Shown piece after piece: positions 7,678-16,478 of a DNA stretch of 28,379 nucleotides; position 1 is the stretch's first letter; the number at the start of each line of letters is the position of its first letter. A program made the position numbers and the translations under genes. Source of the DNA: Melioribacteraceae bacterium (lineage in GTDB: Bacteria > Bacteroidota > Ignavibacteria > Ignavibacteriales > Melioribacteraceae). The stretch lies in NCBI GenBank assembly GCA_023230485.1, contig JALNXG010000052.1, positions 1 to 28,379 of the forward strand, in the 5' to 3' direction. Under the pieces are notes generated by a model. The model did no database searches. It had not been told where the DNA came from and saw only the letters and a list, made by a program, of their open reading frames with translations.

Positions 7678-9153
7678 ATGTTATCATTACAACAACGGCT
7701 ATCATTACAGCAGAAGCTTTCTCCGCAGCAGATTCAATACCAGAAACTACTGCAATTGAATACTATTGCGCTCGAGCAGAGGATTAAGACCGAGCTTGAG
7801 CTCAATCCGATACTCGAAGAAACCTTGCTCGAGGACTATGAATTAGAGCAGGAACAGATGGAAGATAATCCCGATACGGGAGATGAAGCGGTAGTAGAAG
7901 AAGACTTAAAGAATAGCGATGATGAGTTTAACATAGAAGATTATATGAATGATGCTGATATCGATTCAGAGGCGAGTTACGAAAAGCTAAATAGAAGTAA
8001 TGATGAAGAAAAAACATATCCGATAGCTCCGCAAAGAAGAAGTCTAAGAGAAAATTTAATCGAACAGCTTCACATGCTTGAAATGGATGAGGATGAAGTA
8101 ATCCTCGGCGAAAATATTATTAATAGCTTAAATAAAGACGGCTATTTCAAAGATGATTTAGATCGCATTGTAAATGACCTTCGTCTTTTTGAAGATATTG
8201 AAATAACGAAAGAAAAAGCAGAAAAAATTTTAGAAGAGATACAGCAATTAGATCCTATTGGGATTGGCACACGCGATCTGCGTGAGTGTCTTATAGTTCA
8301 GATAAGGTATGGTTCTTATGATCCTTATTATTCTTATATAGCAGATAAAATTTTATCGGAACATTTTGGCGATTTTAAGAATAAGAGATATGATAATATT
8401 CAAAAAGCACTCGATCTTTCTAAAGAAACATTAAAGAGTGCTATCGATTTAATACTAAAACTCAATCCGAAGCCGGGAGAGGGAAATATTGATTCTGAAG
8501 AGATGAATCAGATTTCGCCCGATTTTATTGTAGAAAAGCAGGATGAGAATTTTATTGTTACTTTGAATGATAGAAGTGTTCCTTCGGTTACTATAAGCAA
8601 GGCTTATCTCGAGATGCTCGATACGAATAAGAGGAAGAGAAAAATATCGGAACGCGAAAGAGAGACACATAAATTTTTACGCGAAAAATTCGAATCGGCT
8701 AAAGGTTTTATTGCTTCGCTTTATCAAAGAAGACAGACTCTTATGAAGATTATGCGTGCTATACTGGAACGTCAATTTGAATTTTTTGAAGATGGACCAA
8801 AGTTCCTTCATCCGATGATTTATAAAGATATAGCTGATGAAATAGGAATGGATATATCAACTATTAGCCGGGTAGTAAATGGTAAGTATGTCCAAAGCCC
8901 GCAGGGCATTCACGAATTGAAATATTTTTTCAGTGAAGGATTATCGACTGATTCAGGCGAAGATATATCGAACAAACATATAAAAGAATTAATTAAAGAA
9001 ATTTGTGGAAGCGAACCAAAAAAGAATCCGCATAGTGATGATAAAATAGCATCAATGCTTAAAGGTAAAGGAATCCATATTGCGCGCCGTACGGTAGCTA
9101 AATACCGCGAACAATTAAAAATCCCTGTTGCCCGGTTAAGAAAGGAGTTATGA
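7678..9153 (+). CDS. rpoN: RNA polymerase sigma-54 factor
   Basis: This is the alternative sigma factor that directs RNA polymerase to -24/-12 promoters and needs an AAA+ activator. The 491-aa length is normal. Region I is the Gln/Leu-rich N-terminus (LSPQQIQYQKLLQLN, ELELNPILEE), followed by a very acidic region II (about 50-110). The core-binding domain spans about 120-310, then comes the DNA-binding part with a helix-turn-helix (ISTISRVVNGKYVQSPQG) and the RpoN box ARRTVAKYRE (about 469-478). The extreme N-terminus has three short repeats (SLQQ, SLQQ, SPQQ). No bacterial enhancer-binding protein or clear -24/-12 promoter was found in the window. Its stop overlaps the next start (ATGA). Confidence 0.97.
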   Translation: MLSLQQRLSLQQKLSPQQIQYQKLLQLNTIALEQRIKTELELNPILEETLLEDYELEQEQMEDNPDTGDEAVVEEDLKNSDDEFNIEDYMNDADIDSEASYEKLNRSNDEEKTYPIAPQRRSLRENLIEQLHMLEMDEDEVILGENIINSLNKDGYFKDDLDRIVNDLRLFEDIEITKEKAEKILEEIQQLDPIGIGTRDLRECLIVQIRYGSYDPYYSYIADKILSEHFGDFKNKRYDNIQKALDLSKETLKSAIDLILKLNPKPGEGNIDSEEMNQISPDFIVEKQDENFIVTLNDRSVPSVTISKAYLEMLDTNKRKRKISERERETHKFLREKFESAKGFIASLYQRRQTLMKIMRAILERQFEFFEDGPKFLHPMIYKDIADEIGMDISTISRVVNGKYVQSPQGIHELKYFFSEGLSTDSGEDISNKHIKELIKEICGSEPKKNPHSDDKIASMLKGKGIHIARRTVAKYREQLKIPVARLRKEL

Positions 9154-9767
9154 CCTACTTATTTGATAGTGCAATAATTATTTTACTATTCGCTCTATTT
9201 GGAGTATCGCACACGATACTTGCTTCGTGCAACATAAAAAAAAGAATTATTGAAAATGCGGGTAATAAAATTGCATTCTATCGTTTGTTTTATAATATCA
9301 GTTCGTTGATTATTTTTCTTGCGATCTATGAGATTGCGCCGAAGCCCAAATTAGTAATTTATGACTTGCCCAATCCTTTTGATTTAATAAGTGTGGGTTT
9401 TCAGGTGGTCTTTATCGGGCTTTTAATCTGGACAGTCCGATATATCGATGGGAAGGAATTTCTCGGTATATCGCAGATAATCCGATATTATAAAGGCACT
9501 TATGACATAAATGAATTAGACGAAAAACAATCGTTAGTAATAAAAGGACCTTTTAAGTTTGTAAGGCATCCAATCTATTTATTTTCATTTATGTTTTTAT
9601 TAGTTCGCCCTACAATGGATTTATTCTATTTAATCTCATTAGTTTGCATATTGATTTATTTTGTAGTTGGCAGCTATTATGAAGAAAAGAAATTGATAGA
9701 GCGTTTTGGTGATGAATATATAGAATATCAAAAAAAGGTATCAAGAATCTTTCCAATTAAATTTTAG
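9150..9767 (+). CDS. Isoprenylcysteine carboxylmethyltransferase/NnrU-like membrane protein
   Basis: This 205-aa polytopic membrane protein has about five hydrophobic segments (about 5-25, 43-62, 78-97, 143-160, 158-177). The C-terminal motif GPFKFVRHPIY (133-143), then EEKKLIERFGDEY (178-190) and a short basic tail, is the SAM-binding signature shared by ICMT, PEMT, MddA and NnrU-type proteins. The N-terminal part (ALFGVSHTILAS) resembles the NnrU/MddA branch. A methyl-transfer role is therefore plausible, but the substrate is unknown. Its ATG overlaps the rpoN stop by ATGA, so it is translationally coupled to sigma-54. Confidence 0.8.
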   Translation: MTYLFDSAIIILLFALFGVSHTILASCNIKKRIIENAGNKIAFYRLFYNISSLIIFLAIYEIAPKPKLVIYDLPNPFDLISVGFQVVFIGLLIWTVRYIDGKEFLGISQIIRYYKGTYDINELDEKQSLVIKGPFKFVRHPIYLFSFMFLLVRPTMDLFYLISLVCILIYFVVGSYYEEKKLIERFGDEYIEYQKKVSRIFPIKF

Positions 9768-9783
9768 AATAGAGGTAAAAAAA

Positions 9784-10320
9784 TTGAAGATTAGATCAAC
9801 AACAATAGTGGGAGTATTACATAATGGAGTGGCAGCACTTGGCGGAGATGGTCAAGTATCTCTTGGTAATACAGTAATGAAACACAATTCAAAAAAAATT
9901 AGAAGTCTATTGAATGGTAAAGTAGTATGCGGATTTGCAGGTTCTACAGCAGATGCGTTTACACTTCTTAATCGATTTGAAGAGAAATTAGAACAGTTTT
10001 CCGGCAACGTAAGCCGTGCCGTAGTGGAATTAGCAAAAGATTGGAGAACGGATAAATATTTAAGAAAATTAGAAGCTATGCTGGCAATCGCATCAGCCGA
10101 TAAATTATTTATTGTATCGGGGACGGGTGATGTAGTAGAACCGGACGATGGAATTGTGGCAATCGGTTCAGGCGGAATGTACGCACTCGCTGCCGCACGT
10201 ATGCTAAAAAAATATTCTAATCTTTCTGCAGAAGATATTGTAAGAGAATCACTAAAAACAGCATCGGAAATATGTATTTATACAAACGATAAAATTAATG
10301 TTGAAGTTATAGGAAAATAA
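9784..10320 (+). CDS. hslV: ATP-dependent protease proteolytic subunit HslV
   Basis: HslV is the N-terminal-threonine peptidase of the HslUV (ClpYQ) protease, a proteasome-like double ring that degrades proteins unfolded by HslU in the cytosol. The 178-aa protein starts at a TTG (9784), supported by a GAGGT ribosome site 7-11 bases upstream; no ATG is available before the conserved region. It reads MKIRS then TTIVGV, so a five-residue leader must be removed to free Thr6. Numbering from Thr6 as residue 1 places Asp at 17 and Lys at 33, matching the active-site residues of E. coli HslV. GSGGMYALAAARML near the C-terminus is also typical. The stop overlaps the hslU start by one base (TAATG). Confidence 0.97.
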   Translation: MKIRSTTIVGVLHNGVAALGGDGQVSLGNTVMKHNSKKIRSLLNGKVVCGFAGSTADAFTLLNRFEEKLEQFSGNVSRAVVELAKDWRTDKYLRKLEAMLAIASADKLFIVSGTGDVVEPDDGIVAIGSGGMYALAAARMLKKYSNLSAEDIVRESLKTASEICIYTNDKINVEVIGK

Positions 10321-11696
10321 TGATGAAAATGGACCTAATGAAGTCGTTAACCCCGTCCCAAGTTGTAATTGAATTAGACAAATATATTATCGGACAAGAT
10401 GACGCAAAGAGAGCGGTGGCAATAGCACTTAGAAATAGATGGAGAAGACAAAAAGTAAGTGAGGATATGAAAGAAGAGATAATGCCTAATAACATTATCT
10501 TAATTGGACCTACAGGAGTTGGGAAGACAGAAATTGCACGCCGATTAGCAAAACTTTCGGGCGCACCATTTATAAAAGTGGAAGCTTCAAAATATACAGA
10601 AGTTGGATATGTTGGCAGAGATGTAGAATCGATGATAAGAGATTTAGCGGAAATATCAGTTAATATGGTTCGTTCTGAGAAAACCGAAGCAGTAAAAGAG
10701 AAAGCTGCATTAATGGCAGAAGACCGCATATTAGATCAATTAATTCCACCGATAAAAAAGCCCACTGCCGCAAGTGAAACTGAAGAGACAGCGGAAACAG
10801 AGGCACTTCAAAACGAAAAGACTCGCGAATGGATGAGAGAAAAATTAAGAAAAGGCGAGATGGATGATAAACTTATCGAGTTTGATGTAAATCATCCGGC
10901 ATTCGGAATGCAGGTCTTAGGTCCGCAAGGAATGGATGATCTTTCGATGAATCTTCAAGATATGATGTCATCAATGATTCCAAAGAAGAAGAAGAAAAGA
11001 AAAACTTCAATAAGAGAAGCGAAGAATCTAATTGCTCAAGAAGAAGCACAAAAATTAATCGATATGGAGGCAGTTCAGAAAGAAGCAATAGATAGAGTTC
11101 AAGAAGCTGGAATTGTATTTATTGATGAGATAGATAAAATTGCAGGGACGAAAAGTGCCCAAGGCGGACCTGATGTATCGAGAGAAGGAGTTCAAAGAGA
11201 TCTTTTGCCAATTGTAGAGGGCTCTGCAATCAATACAAAATATGGACCCGTAAAAACAGATCATGTTCTTTTTATTGCATCGGGTGCTTTTCATGTTTCC
11301 AAACCATCGGATTTAATACCTGAACTTCAAGGAAGATTCCCGATTAGAGTTGAACTAAAAAGTTTAACCGAAGAGGACTTCGTAAAAATTCTTACTATTC
11401 CACAGAACGCACTTCTAAAACAATATAGTGCACTTCTTGAAACTGAGAATGTAACTATTAGATTCAAGGACGATGCGATATTAGAGATTGCGAAGACTGC
11501 GGCTGCGGTAAATGATCAAGTTGAGAATATCGGCGCAAGAAGGCTTCATACCATTCTTACAACCTTGCTTGAGGATATATTATTTGAAGTGCCTGATAAG
11601 ATGCCTAAATCGGCAATAGATATTACAGGCAAGATGGTTAATGATAAACTTGATAAGATCATTAAAGATAGAGACCTAAGCAAGTACATATTATAA
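10320..11696 (+). CDS. hslU: ATP-dependent protease ATPase subunit HslU
   Basis: HslU is the AAA+ hexameric unfoldase that feeds substrates into HslV. The 458-aa protein has Walker A GPTGVGKT (63-70), the pore loop GYVG (96-99), an I-domain insertion (about 110-245) with a Glu/Thr-rich stretch and a Lys-rich run (PKKKKKRK), Walker B FIDEID (267-272) and the C-terminal sensor region (ENIGARRLHT). The C-terminus ends in a hydrophobic YIL, as needed to dock on HslV. A second ATG lies 3 bases downstream of the chosen start (MMKMD), and either could be used. Coupled to hslV by a one-base overlap. Confidence 0.97.
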   Translation: MMKMDLMKSLTPSQVVIELDKYIIGQDDAKRAVAIALRNRWRRQKVSEDMKEEIMPNNIILIGPTGVGKTEIARRLAKLSGAPFIKVEASKYTEVGYVGRDVESMIRDLAEISVNMVRSEKTEAVKEKAALMAEDRILDQLIPPIKKPTAASETEETAETEALQNEKTREWMREKLRKGEMDDKLIEFDVNHPAFGMQVLGPQGMDDLSMNLQDMMSSMIPKKKKKRKTSIREAKNLIAQEEAQKLIDMEAVQKEAIDRVQEAGIVFIDEIDKIAGTKSAQGGPDVSREGVQRDLLPIVEGSAINTKYGPVKTDHVLFIASGAFHVSKPSDLIPELQGRFPIRVELKSLTEEDFVKILTIPQNALLKQYSALLETENVTIRFKDDAILEIAKTAAAVNDQVENIGARRLHTILTTLLEDILFEVPDKMPKSAIDITGKMVNDKLDKIIKDRDLSKYIL

Positions 11697-11756
11697 AAAA
11701 GAATATTCATATAATTGCAAAATATTTTATAACACATAAACTTTAAGTGAGCAGAA

Positions 11757-14375
11757 ATGGCTTTTGATTTTAATAATATTCCTAAAGCGTATAATCCGGC
11801 AGATGTAGAAGATAAATGGCATTCATACTGGGAAAACGAAAAATTATATCATTCACAGATCGATAATACGAAAGAACCATATACGATCGTAATTCCCCCG
11901 CCGAATATAACCGGTATTCTTCACATGGGACACGTGCTTAATAATACTATTCAGGATATTTATATTCGTTATAAAAGAATGAATGGATATAATGCATGCT
12001 GGGTGCCGGGGACAGATCACGCCTCCATTGCCACCGAATCTAAGGTGATTGCTTTCTTAAAAGAGAAGGGGATCGATAAAGCCGATCTCTCAAGAGAAGA
12101 GTTTTTAAAGTATTGTTATGAATGGAAAGATAAGTATGGCGGAATAATTGTAAGCCAGCTAAAGAAGCTTGGCGTAAGCTGCGATTGGGATAGAGAACGT
12201 TTTACGATGGATGAGCATTATCATAAAAAAGTAATTGAAGCATTCGTCGAGCTTTATAAACAGGGATTTATCTATCGCGGTTATCGAATGGTGAATTGGT
12301 GCCCCGCTTCTAAATCCGCTATCTCCGATGAAGAAGTTATGTTTAAAGAGGTTAACGGAAAATTATGGTACTTGAAATATCCTATTAAGGATAGCGATAA
12401 GTTTGTTGTTGTAGCTACTACACGTCCCGAGACAATGCTCGGCGATACGGGAGTGGCAGTTAATCCCGAGGATGAACGTTATAAAGAATTAATAGGTAAA
12501 AAGATAATTCTTCCATTAGTAGGAAGAGAGATTCCTCTTTTTGCGGATGAATATGTTGATAAAGAATTTGGAACGGGTGCCGTAAAGATTACTCCTGCTC
12601 ATGACGTAAATGATTATGAAATGGGTGTAAGACATAATCTTGAATTTATAAATATTTTTAAGACGGATGCCTCTACGAATGATAATGTACCCGAGGAATT
12701 TAGAAATTTAGACCGCTATGATGCCCGCAAGAAAGTAGTAGAAGAGCTTGAAAAGGCAGGGTTATTATTAAAGACGGAAGACTATACAAATAAAGTAGGT
12801 TATTCGCAGCGCGGAAATGTTCCGATAGAGCCTTATTTATCCGAGCAATGGTTTATGAAGATGGATGAACTTGTAAAGCCGGCACTTGATGTTGTGCTCG
12901 AAGGTAAAATAAAATTCCATCCTGAGCATTGGGTAAAGACTTATGAACATTGGATGAGCGGTATAAGGGATTGGTGTATTTCGCGTCAGCTCTGGTGGGG
13001 ACATCGGATACCTGTGTGGTATCATAAAGATACTAAAGAAATTTATTGCGGCACTGAAGAGCCGAAGGATATCGAAAATTGGATTCAAGATAATGATGTG
13101 CTTGATACATGGGCATCGAGTTGGCTTTGGGCTTATGATGTTTTTGAAAATGATGACGAGATAAATTATTACTATCCCACTGATCTTCTCGTTACCGCAC
13201 CCGATATTATTTTCTTCTGGGTGGCAAGAATGATTATTGCAGGAATGCACTTTAAGAAAGAGATTCCGTTTAAGGATGTTTATTTTACATCTACCGTGCG
13301 CGATATGCAGGGAAGGAAGATGAGTAAGTCTCTCGGTAATTCGTCTGATCCCCTTGATTTAATTGATCAATATGGAGCCGATTCACTCCGCTTTACTATG
13401 AATTATATTGCTCCACTCGGACAGGATGTAATGTTTCAGGATTCGATGTGTGAAATAGGAAGAAACTTCGCCAATAAGATTTGGAATGCAGGCAGATTCC
13501 TATTAATGAATGCACAAAATATAAAATTAGATAAATCGCTTGCAGATAAACATTTAGATTTTGCCGATAGATGGATTATATCACGCTTCCAAAGTACGGT
13601 AAAAGAATTTAGCACAGCACTCGATAAATTTGAAATTAATAATGCAACAAAAATTATCTATTCATTCGTGTGGAACGATTTCTGCGATTGGTATATAGAG
13701 CTTTCTAAAACACGTCTTTATAAGGGTGAAGAGGAAGAAAAATCTGCTGTACTAACTCGTGCACTCGGACTTTTTGAAGAGATGCTTAAAGTTGTTCATC
13801 CTTTTATGCCATATATTACAGAAGAGATATGGCATTTATTGGAAGAGAGAAAAGAGGGTGAAAGCATTTCGATGCAGCAATTCCCTAAATATAATATAGA
13901 CTTGATTGATGAAGATGCCGAAAAGCAGGCAGAACTATTGCAGAGTGTTATCACTGCACTTCGTAACATCAGAGGCGAGATGAATCTCCCCCCTTCAAAG
14001 ACCATTACTGCTATTCTAAAAACCGACAAATTAAAAGAAGTAACTTTCGGTTATATTAAATCATTGGCTAAAGTAGATAATTTAATTGTCGGTTCGGATG
14101 TCGAAAAACCAAAAGCAAGTGCTTCGGCAGTGGTTAAGGATTGTGATATCTATGTTCCGTTAGAAGGATTAATTGATTTAGATATAGAGCGAAGCAGGAT
14201 CGAAAAAGAGATTGCACGCATTGAAGGATCGCTTCAAGGTGTTACAAAAAAATTATCGAATGAAAGTTTCGTAGGCAGAGCACCAGCCGATGTGGTGGAG
14301 AAAGAGAAAGCAAAGAAAGAAGACTGGGAAAAGACATTAGAAAAACTTAAGGTGATATTACACGATTTAAAATAA
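11757..14375 (+). CDS. valS: Valyl-tRNA synthetase
   Basis: This class I synthetase charges tRNA-Val in the cytosol. The 872 residues match the usual bacterial length. HIGH-type motif HMGH at 56-59 (PPPNITGILHMGHVLN), the CP1 editing domain (about 190-350, with TTRPETMLGD), KMSKS at 521-525, an anticodon-binding domain (about 610-740) and a C-terminal coiled-coil arm (about 800-872) are all visible. It starts 60 bases after hslU. That gap contains no T-box leader, so tRNA-sensing regulation of that kind is not supported. The surrounding order rpoN, ICMT-like, hslV, hslU, valS is compact on one strand. Confidence 0.98.
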   Translation: MAFDFNNIPKAYNPADVEDKWHSYWENEKLYHSQIDNTKEPYTIVIPPPNITGILHMGHVLNNTIQDIYIRYKRMNGYNACWVPGTDHASIATESKVIAFLKEKGIDKADLSREEFLKYCYEWKDKYGGIIVSQLKKLGVSCDWDRERFTMDEHYHKKVIEAFVELYKQGFIYRGYRMVNWCPASKSAISDEEVMFKEVNGKLWYLKYPIKDSDKFVVVATTRPETMLGDTGVAVNPEDERYKELIGKKIILPLVGREIPLFADEYVDKEFGTGAVKITPAHDVNDYEMGVRHNLEFINIFKTDASTNDNVPEEFRNLDRYDARKKVVEELEKAGLLLKTEDYTNKVGYSQRGNVPIEPYLSEQWFMKMDELVKPALDVVLEGKIKFHPEHWVKTYEHWMSGIRDWCISRQLWWGHRIPVWYHKDTKEIYCGTEEPKDIENWIQDNDVLDTWASSWLWAYDVFENDDEINYYYPTDLLVTAPDIIFFWVARMIIAGMHFKKEIPFKDVYFTSTVRDMQGRKMSKSLGNSSDPLDLIDQYGADSLRFTMNYIAPLGQDVMFQDSMCEIGRNFANKIWNAGRFLLMNAQNIKLDKSLADKHLDFADRWIISRFQSTVKEFSTALDKFEINNATKIIYSFVWNDFCDWYIELSKTRLYKGEEEEKSAVLTRALGLFEEMLKVVHPFMPYITEEIWHLLEERKEGESISMQQFPKYNIDLIDEDAEKQAELLQSVITALRNIRGEMNLPPSKTITAILKTDKLKEVTFGYIKSLAKVDNLIVGSDVEKPKASASAVVKDCDIYVPLEGLIDLDIERSRIEKEIARIEGSLQGVTKKLSNESFVGRAPADVVEKEKAKKEDWEKTLEKLKVILHDLK

Positions 14376-14414
14376 AATAAATTGTATTACCAAAAGTAAA
14401 AAAAGGGGGAAGTA

Positions 14415-15551
14415 ATGAAGAAGCTAATCGTTGTTAGTCTTGCAATTGCAATTGCTATGCTATTAATACCTGTTATCAGCATAGCTCAGAGCACGCCGGA
14501 TCCAAAACCGGCTACAAATATTTTAGATGCAATTAAAATTCCACGAAATGAAAACTCAATGCCCGGAAAATATCCCGCAAATGTAATCCAAATCGATAAC
14601 GACAAATCTATAATAGACAATAAAATAGTCTATGGTGCTGCTTATGAAATGATATCGAAGGGGATGCTCGAATTAACAGGCAAGAATAATTTGAAAGATG
14701 CATGGCTTGAATTCGTATCGCCCAAGGATAGAATCGGGCTGAAAGTAAATCCTGTCGCCGGTCCTACGCTCACTACAAGTATCGAAGTAACACAGGCAAT
14801 AGTAAAGCAGCTTGAAGAAACGGGAGTCCCACGTGAAAATATAATTATTTGGGATAGAAGAGAAGAGCAGTTATTTGAAGCGGGATTTACAAACGAAGCA
14901 TTTCCGGGTATTAAAATAGTCGGGACTGAAAGACCCGAAAATGGTTCTATGTATGATGAAAATGGAAAACTATACGGACTCCGTATGATTGATACCACTC
15001 AATATTATTGGGCAGATTGTGAAGATAAATATGATTCGGCTACTATTCCCTATATGGTCAACGAGGGAAAATATTCTTACTTCACTAAGATTGTAACAGA
15101 GATGGTAGATAAAATTATAAACGTACCGATACTAAAAAATGCGGGTTCATCGGTAACACTATGCTTAAAGAATTTGGCGTATGGAAGTATTACAAATACC
15201 GGTCGGCTTCATAAACAGTTATGGGCAGAAACGGTTGCAGAGGTAAATGCATTCCCACCGCTACGCGATAAAGTGGTGCTTAATATTGTCGATGGACTAA
15301 AGGGTTGTTTTCAAGGGGGACCCGGAGCTAATCCGCAATTCTTTGTCGATTGGAAAACTATTTTAATCGGTACTGATCCTGTTGCAGTTGATCGAGTAGG
15401 TTATGACATTGTGATAAAGAAAAGAATAGCCGAAGGGATTCAGAAAGAGGAATCTCCTCGAGGAAGGACTTTTTTAAATCTTGCTCAAGACCTAAAGCTT
15501 GGCGAGGCAGACCTAGAAAAAATTGAATTGAAAAAAATAGAGATAAAATAA
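14415..15551 (+). CDS. Exported DUF362 domain protein
   Basis: The 378-aa protein begins with a Sec signal peptide (MKK, hydrophobic core 4-22, likely cut after SIA at 24). A strong AGGGGGA ribosome site precedes the ATG. The DUF362 core is visible from about 100: DRIGLKVNPVAGP, then an alpha/beta segment ending in ENIIIWDR, and the C-terminal TDPVAVDRVGYD signature. Many DUF362 proteins carry ferredoxin-like clusters, but this one has only scattered cysteines and no CxxCxxC run. Family function is not established. The next gene, another exported protein, starts 2 bases after the stop, so the two likely act together in the envelope. Confidence 0.85.
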   Translation: MKKLIVVSLAIAIAMLLIPVISIAQSTPDPKPATNILDAIKIPRNENSMPGKYPANVIQIDNDKSIIDNKIVYGAAYEMISKGMLELTGKNNLKDAWLEFVSPKDRIGLKVNPVAGPTLTTSIEVTQAIVKQLEETGVPRENIIIWDRREEQLFEAGFTNEAFPGIKIVGTERPENGSMYDENGKLYGLRMIDTTQYYWADCEDKYDSATIPYMVNEGKYSYFTKIVTEMVDKIINVPILKNAGSSVTLCLKNLAYGSITNTGRLHKQLWAETVAEVNAFPPLRDKVVLNIVDGLKGCFQGGPGANPQFFVDWKTILIGTDPVAVDRVGYDIVIKKRIAEGIQKEESPRGRTFLNLAQDLKLGEADLEKIELKKIEIK

Positions 15552-15553
15552 AG

Positions 15554-16336
15554 ATGAATAATTACCTATCTAAATTATGCAGGACGATACCGATACTGGC
15601 AATATTACTATCAGGGAATTTATATTCACAGGTGGATACCGATTTCCCAAAGTTATATGAGATCGATCTTCCGGGTGCAAAATTTATTCAGGAAAAATAT
15701 TATGATGGGGGCGGACTCTGGGGACATATAAATGGCGGAGCGGATCTTTATTTGGAATATGGTTTTGATAAACTACTGTTCCAGGAAATTGAATGGCAGG
15801 GGAATAGTTTTAGAGTTGAGTTTTATAGAATGAATGATGCCGAAGCTGCTTTCGGCATCTATTCTATTAATCATTATAAATGCACTTATGAAGATACACT
15901 CACTAAATTTATCTGTATCGCACCCTATCAAGTGCAGTCCGCTCTCGGCAGATATTATGTTTCAATAGCTAATGCTAAAGGGGGCAGAATAGCCGATAGT
16001 CTTAACGTAGAAATCTTTCATCAAGTGCTTTCTAAAGTAGATGAAAAATTATTCGAGCTTCCATTAGAAATAGTAAAGCAAAATTATACACCCGCAGAGC
16101 TATCAAAACTTAAATTCGTAAAGGGAGTACTCGGACTTCAGAACATATTCCCTGAATGGATAGGAGCATTGGAAAATTTTAAACATTATAAACTCTTTGC
16201 ATTGTCGATTGATATTGAAGGTAAGAAGAATGGAGTAATTATTTTTGATAATACTTCAGACTACGATTCCTTTATAAAAAATAATAGAGAAGATATTCTC
16301 ACAAAGCTTTATCCCTTTGTAACAAAATCCGAGTAG
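15554..16336 (+). CDS. Exported DUF6599-like protein
   Basis: The 260-aa protein has an N-terminal signal peptide (about 1-25, ending NLYSQ). Residues about 35-180 carry the features I associate with DUF6599: a GHINGGADLYLEYGF segment, then FRVEFYRMNDAEAAFGIYS, which is repeated loosely in the second half. No catalytic motif is visible. It follows the DUF362 gene with a 2-base gap and is probably translationally coupled to it. The function is unknown, and the family name is from memory of the motif, so treat it as likely rather than certain. Confidence 0.72.
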   Translation: MNNYLSKLCRTIPILAILLSGNLYSQVDTDFPKLYEIDLPGAKFIQEKYYDGGGLWGHINGGADLYLEYGFDKLLFQEIEWQGNSFRVEFYRMNDAEAAFGIYSINHYKCTYEDTLTKFICIAPYQVQSALGRYYVSIANAKGGRIADSLNVEIFHQVLSKVDEKLFELPLEIVKQNYTPAELSKLKFVKGVLGLQNIFPEWIGALENFKHYKLFALSIDIEGKKNGVIIFDNTSDYDSFIKNNREDILTKLYPFVTKSE

Positions 16337-16478
16337 AATTTTCTAAACTCGAAAAACTCTTTTAAAAATTCAGGATTAAACTCCAATAATGTACAGAATT
16401 TTTCGGAATTTGTTTTGATATTTATGATTTAGCAAGAATTTTCTTAATTTCCGTTTAAAATTATGGAACGATTGCAAA

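Noticed and set aside
8264..8281. TTGGCAC followed by TGC, resembling a sigma-54 -24/-12 promoter
   Set aside because: The GG and GC elements are 12 bases apart instead of 10, and the site is inside the rpoN coding region with no gene start downstream.
11697..11756. T-box leader before valS
   Set aside because: The 60-base gap is too short and lacks the T-box sequence and a specifier hairpin.
12837..13250. Minus-strand open frame of 137 codons
   Set aside because: It is fully inside valS, whose reading frame is strongly conserved, and shows no protein features of its own.
14376..14414. Possible terminator between valS and the DUF362 gene
   Set aside because: There is an A-rich stretch and a strong ribosome site but no inverted repeat, so co-transcription remains possible.
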